Program-made: the position numbers and the translations under genes
Source: an uncultured Acidimicrobiales bacterium
GTDB lineage: Bacteria; Actinomycetota; Acidimicrobiia; Acidimicrobiales; SZUA-35
Assembly: GCA_937922785.1 (NCBI GenBank)
Contig: CALAJQ010000025.1
Coordinates: forward strand, 140,301-204,300
DNA: 64,000 bases
Direction of reading: 5' to 3'
In this document: positions 62,973 through 64,000 of the stretch, piece after piece
Layout: every line of letters starts with the position of its first letter
How positions within the stretch are numbered: the first letter of the stretch is position 1
Notes under the pieces: generated by a model
Databases searched by the model: none
Told to the model about the DNA's origin: nothing
The model's input: only the letters and a program-made list of their open reading frames with translations

Positions 62973-63742
62973 GACTCCAGCGTTAGGGTCGGCTCAGAGG
63001 GCGACAACTCGGCAGAAGACTGGCTTGTAGCCGAAACCCACTCGGCGTCGATGTCTTCAAAGCCCGGGAATTCGGCGAAGAGCCCACTTAGGTCCAGCTC
63101 TTCTATGTCATCTGGGCTGTCACAGGTGAACGTCCAGGAGACGGTGACTTCAGAGTGGTTTCCGTCCCGCTCGACCGCCAGCGATGCTGGCTCGCTCAGT
63201 GAACAGTTGGCCTCGGCGTTAACCGTGATGATGCCTTCTGCCATCAAGGTCTCGGATCGCTCTTTTTCAGTAGCAATGTCTTCATCGGTCTCCGGCTCGT
63301 ACTCAAACCCGAACACGTTCTGGTTTGGGCTCACAAGGTCGATCACAATGTCGGAATCAATCCAGGCTACTGACAACTCAGCCGAGCCGTGCTCATGCGC
63401 ACCTAACCCGCCATCGTCGTCGTGATCGTCGTGGTCTTCATCGTCGTGATCGCCGTCCTCGTCGTCATGGTCGCCGTCCTCGTCATCGTGATCGCCATCT
63501 TCGTCATCATGATCGTCATGATCGCCGTCCTCTTCGTCATGATCGCCATCTTCGTCGTCATGATCGCCATTCTCGTCGTCATGATCGTCTTCTTCTTCGA
63601 CTGTGGTCACAGGTTCTGCAGTGGTCGTTGGTTCTGCAGCAGTAGGTTCATCAGAGGCGCACGATGCCAGCGCAATTACACAAGCAAAGACAGCAGCCAG
63701 GGCTAGTCGCAGTCGGGAGTTAGACACGTCGTTCTTATCCAT
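62969..63742 (-). CDS. ZrgA/DUF2796-like zinc-binding lipoprotein
   Basis: 257 residues. Lipoprotein signal with Cys28 (VIALASC), then residues 49-110 are almost only Asp, Glu, His and Gly in EDGDHDD repeats, an expected Zn/Cu binding tract. DUF2796 follows: GAHEHGSAELSVAWIDSDIVI, VSPNQNVFGFEYEPETDED and a late EFPGFEDIDAEWV. In Vibrio the DUF2796 protein ZrgA gives zinc to an ABC importer. It is the first gene of the four-gene operon. Confidence 0.85.
   Translation of the reverse strand: MDKNDVSNSRLRLALAAVFACVIALASCASDEPTAAEPTTTAEPVTTVEEEDDHDDENGDHDDEDGDHDEEDGDHDDHDDEDGDHDDEDGDHDDEDGDHDDEDHDDHDDDGGLGAHEHGSAELSVAWIDSDIVIDLVSPNQNVFGFEYEPETDEDIATEKERSETLMAEGIITVNAEANCSLSEPASLAVERDGNHSEVTVSWTFTCDSPDDIEELDLSGLFAEFPGFEDIDAEWVSATSQSSAELSPSEPTLTLES
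63413..63598. repeat. Asp/His/Glu/Gly codon repeat tract
   Basis: Imperfect 21-base units coding for EDGDHDD on the minus strand. They lie inside the ZrgA-like gene and are the source of the metal-binding tract. Unit variation in length among strains would be expected by slippage. Confidence 0.8.
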
Positions 63743-63757
63743 GATTTGACCATATCA

Positions 63758-63768
63758 GGAATGATTCC
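63758..63768. promoter_or_regulatory. Candidate Zur site upstream of the zinc operon
   Basis: GGAATGATTCC is a perfect 5-1-5 palindrome 16 bases upstream of the ZrgA-like start, with further AATG/CATT half-sites next to it (CCCATTACCATT). Zur boxes in actinobacteria are AT-rich 7-1-7 palindromes with AATGATT-like centres; the match is partial but the place and centre fit. Confidence 0.45.
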
Positions 63769-63874
63769 CATTACCATTCATCGGCGGATGTCGGCCCACT
63801 GCATGCTTGTGCACACCGGGGCAGATCCGGTTCGTCATTTCTGGATTCTCGCTACGCCCCGAATACGAGCATCT

Positions 63875-64000
63875 TTACTTCATCCGACTGTTGAGGTGTG
63901 CCCCCATTGCCGCCAGTCCAGCATCAAGCCCGCGACGGCCAGCGCCAATACGGAAACGATCGTTGGGCGTAGGGCCAAGGTCAGACGAGTAGATCGTCGA
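63875..64000 (-). CDS. 3' end of a gene, possibly a PLP-dependent aminotransferase
   Basis: The last 41 codons of a minus-strand gene that enters from the right edge, ending with TAA at 63875. The tail FRIGAGRRGLDAGLAAMGAHL resembles the C-terminus of class I/II aminotransferases, in which an Arg-x-Gly-x-Gly-Arg strand is followed by a helix. It is too short for a firm call. The 132 bases to the zinc gene start hold the Zur-like palindrome. Confidence 0.4.
   Translation of the reverse strand, partial: STIYSSDLGPTPNDRFRIGAGRRGLDAGLAAMGAHLNSRMK

Noticed and set aside
63413..63598. Repeats in the 63.5 kb region as a CRISPR-like array or plus-strand Val/Ile-rich gene
   Set aside because: Units are 21-base codon repeats without spacers, inside the DUF2796 gene; the plus-strand frame is their antisense.

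Overview
This window looks like chromosomal DNA of a GC-rich, aerobic actinobacterium, most likely an environmental (perhaps marine) member of the Acidimicrobiia. The reasons are an SOS-type dnaE2 behind a TCGAAC-N4-GTTCGN LexA box, a DUF2510 protein, a 13E12/DUF222 HNH relic, F420-type enzymes (a DDN-like nitroreductase and an LLM oxidoreductase) and an AfsR-like cyclase/ATPase. The phylum assignment is inference from gene content; no rRNA or tRNA gene was seen.

Layout. (1) 1-2321: the 5' part of dnaE2. (2) About 2.4-11.6 kb: an accessory island of orphan genes on both strands. It holds a membrane protein coupled to a cupin, a frameshifted small gene, a DUF2510/DUF1524-HNH/lamin-tail protein, a two-gene EACC1-like plus HExxH unit that may be a conflict system, and a nonsense-broken 13E12 HNH gene. 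(3) 11.6-27.2 kb: thirteen colinear minus-strand genes, mostly overlapping by 1-4 bases. They encode a peptide-type ABC importer, an EF-hand/arylsulfotransferase fusion, three paralogous MBL hydrolases, an SMP-30 lactonase, an NtaA/SnaA-type flavin monooxygenase, an intradiol dioxygenase, a FAH-family hydrolase and a sulfatase. (4) 27.4-38.6 kb: a MarR regulator, an MFS pump, LigA/LigB, a TauE/SafE anion exporter and an SDR on the plus strand, then a minus-strand operon of enoyl-CoA hydratase, acetoacetyl-CoA synthetase, hydroxyacyl-CoA dehydrogenase, amidohydrolase and a second sulfatase. Regions 3 and 4 read together as a catabolic island for an oxygenated, probably sulfated, aromatic compound: import, sulfate transfer or removal, ring hydroxylation and cleavage, lactone and C-C hydrolysis, CoA-thioester processing and sulfite/sulfate export.

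(5) 38.6-45.6 kb: a perfect 52-bp palindrome, a GH13_18 phosphorylase coupled to a P-loop kinase, an EmrB-like pump, a nucleotide cyclase/ATPase and a DUF1992 gene. (6) 45.6-52.8 kb: a P450-NRPS pair. The NRPS has an unusual A-PCP-dead thioesterase-epimerase-like order. The pair has been inserted between DUF1992 and a MerR gene; a relic of the ends of the MerR and nitroreductase genes marks the left border. (7) 52.8-59.1 kb: an epoxide hydrolase, then a two-component system followed by YHYH, DUF3500 and YceI exported proteins, with heptamer sites spaced 11 bp apart in front of both units. (8) 59.1-64 kb: an LLM oxidoreductase, a ZrgA/DUF2796-ABC-DUF3299 zinc uptake operon and the 3' end of what may be an aminotransferase gene.
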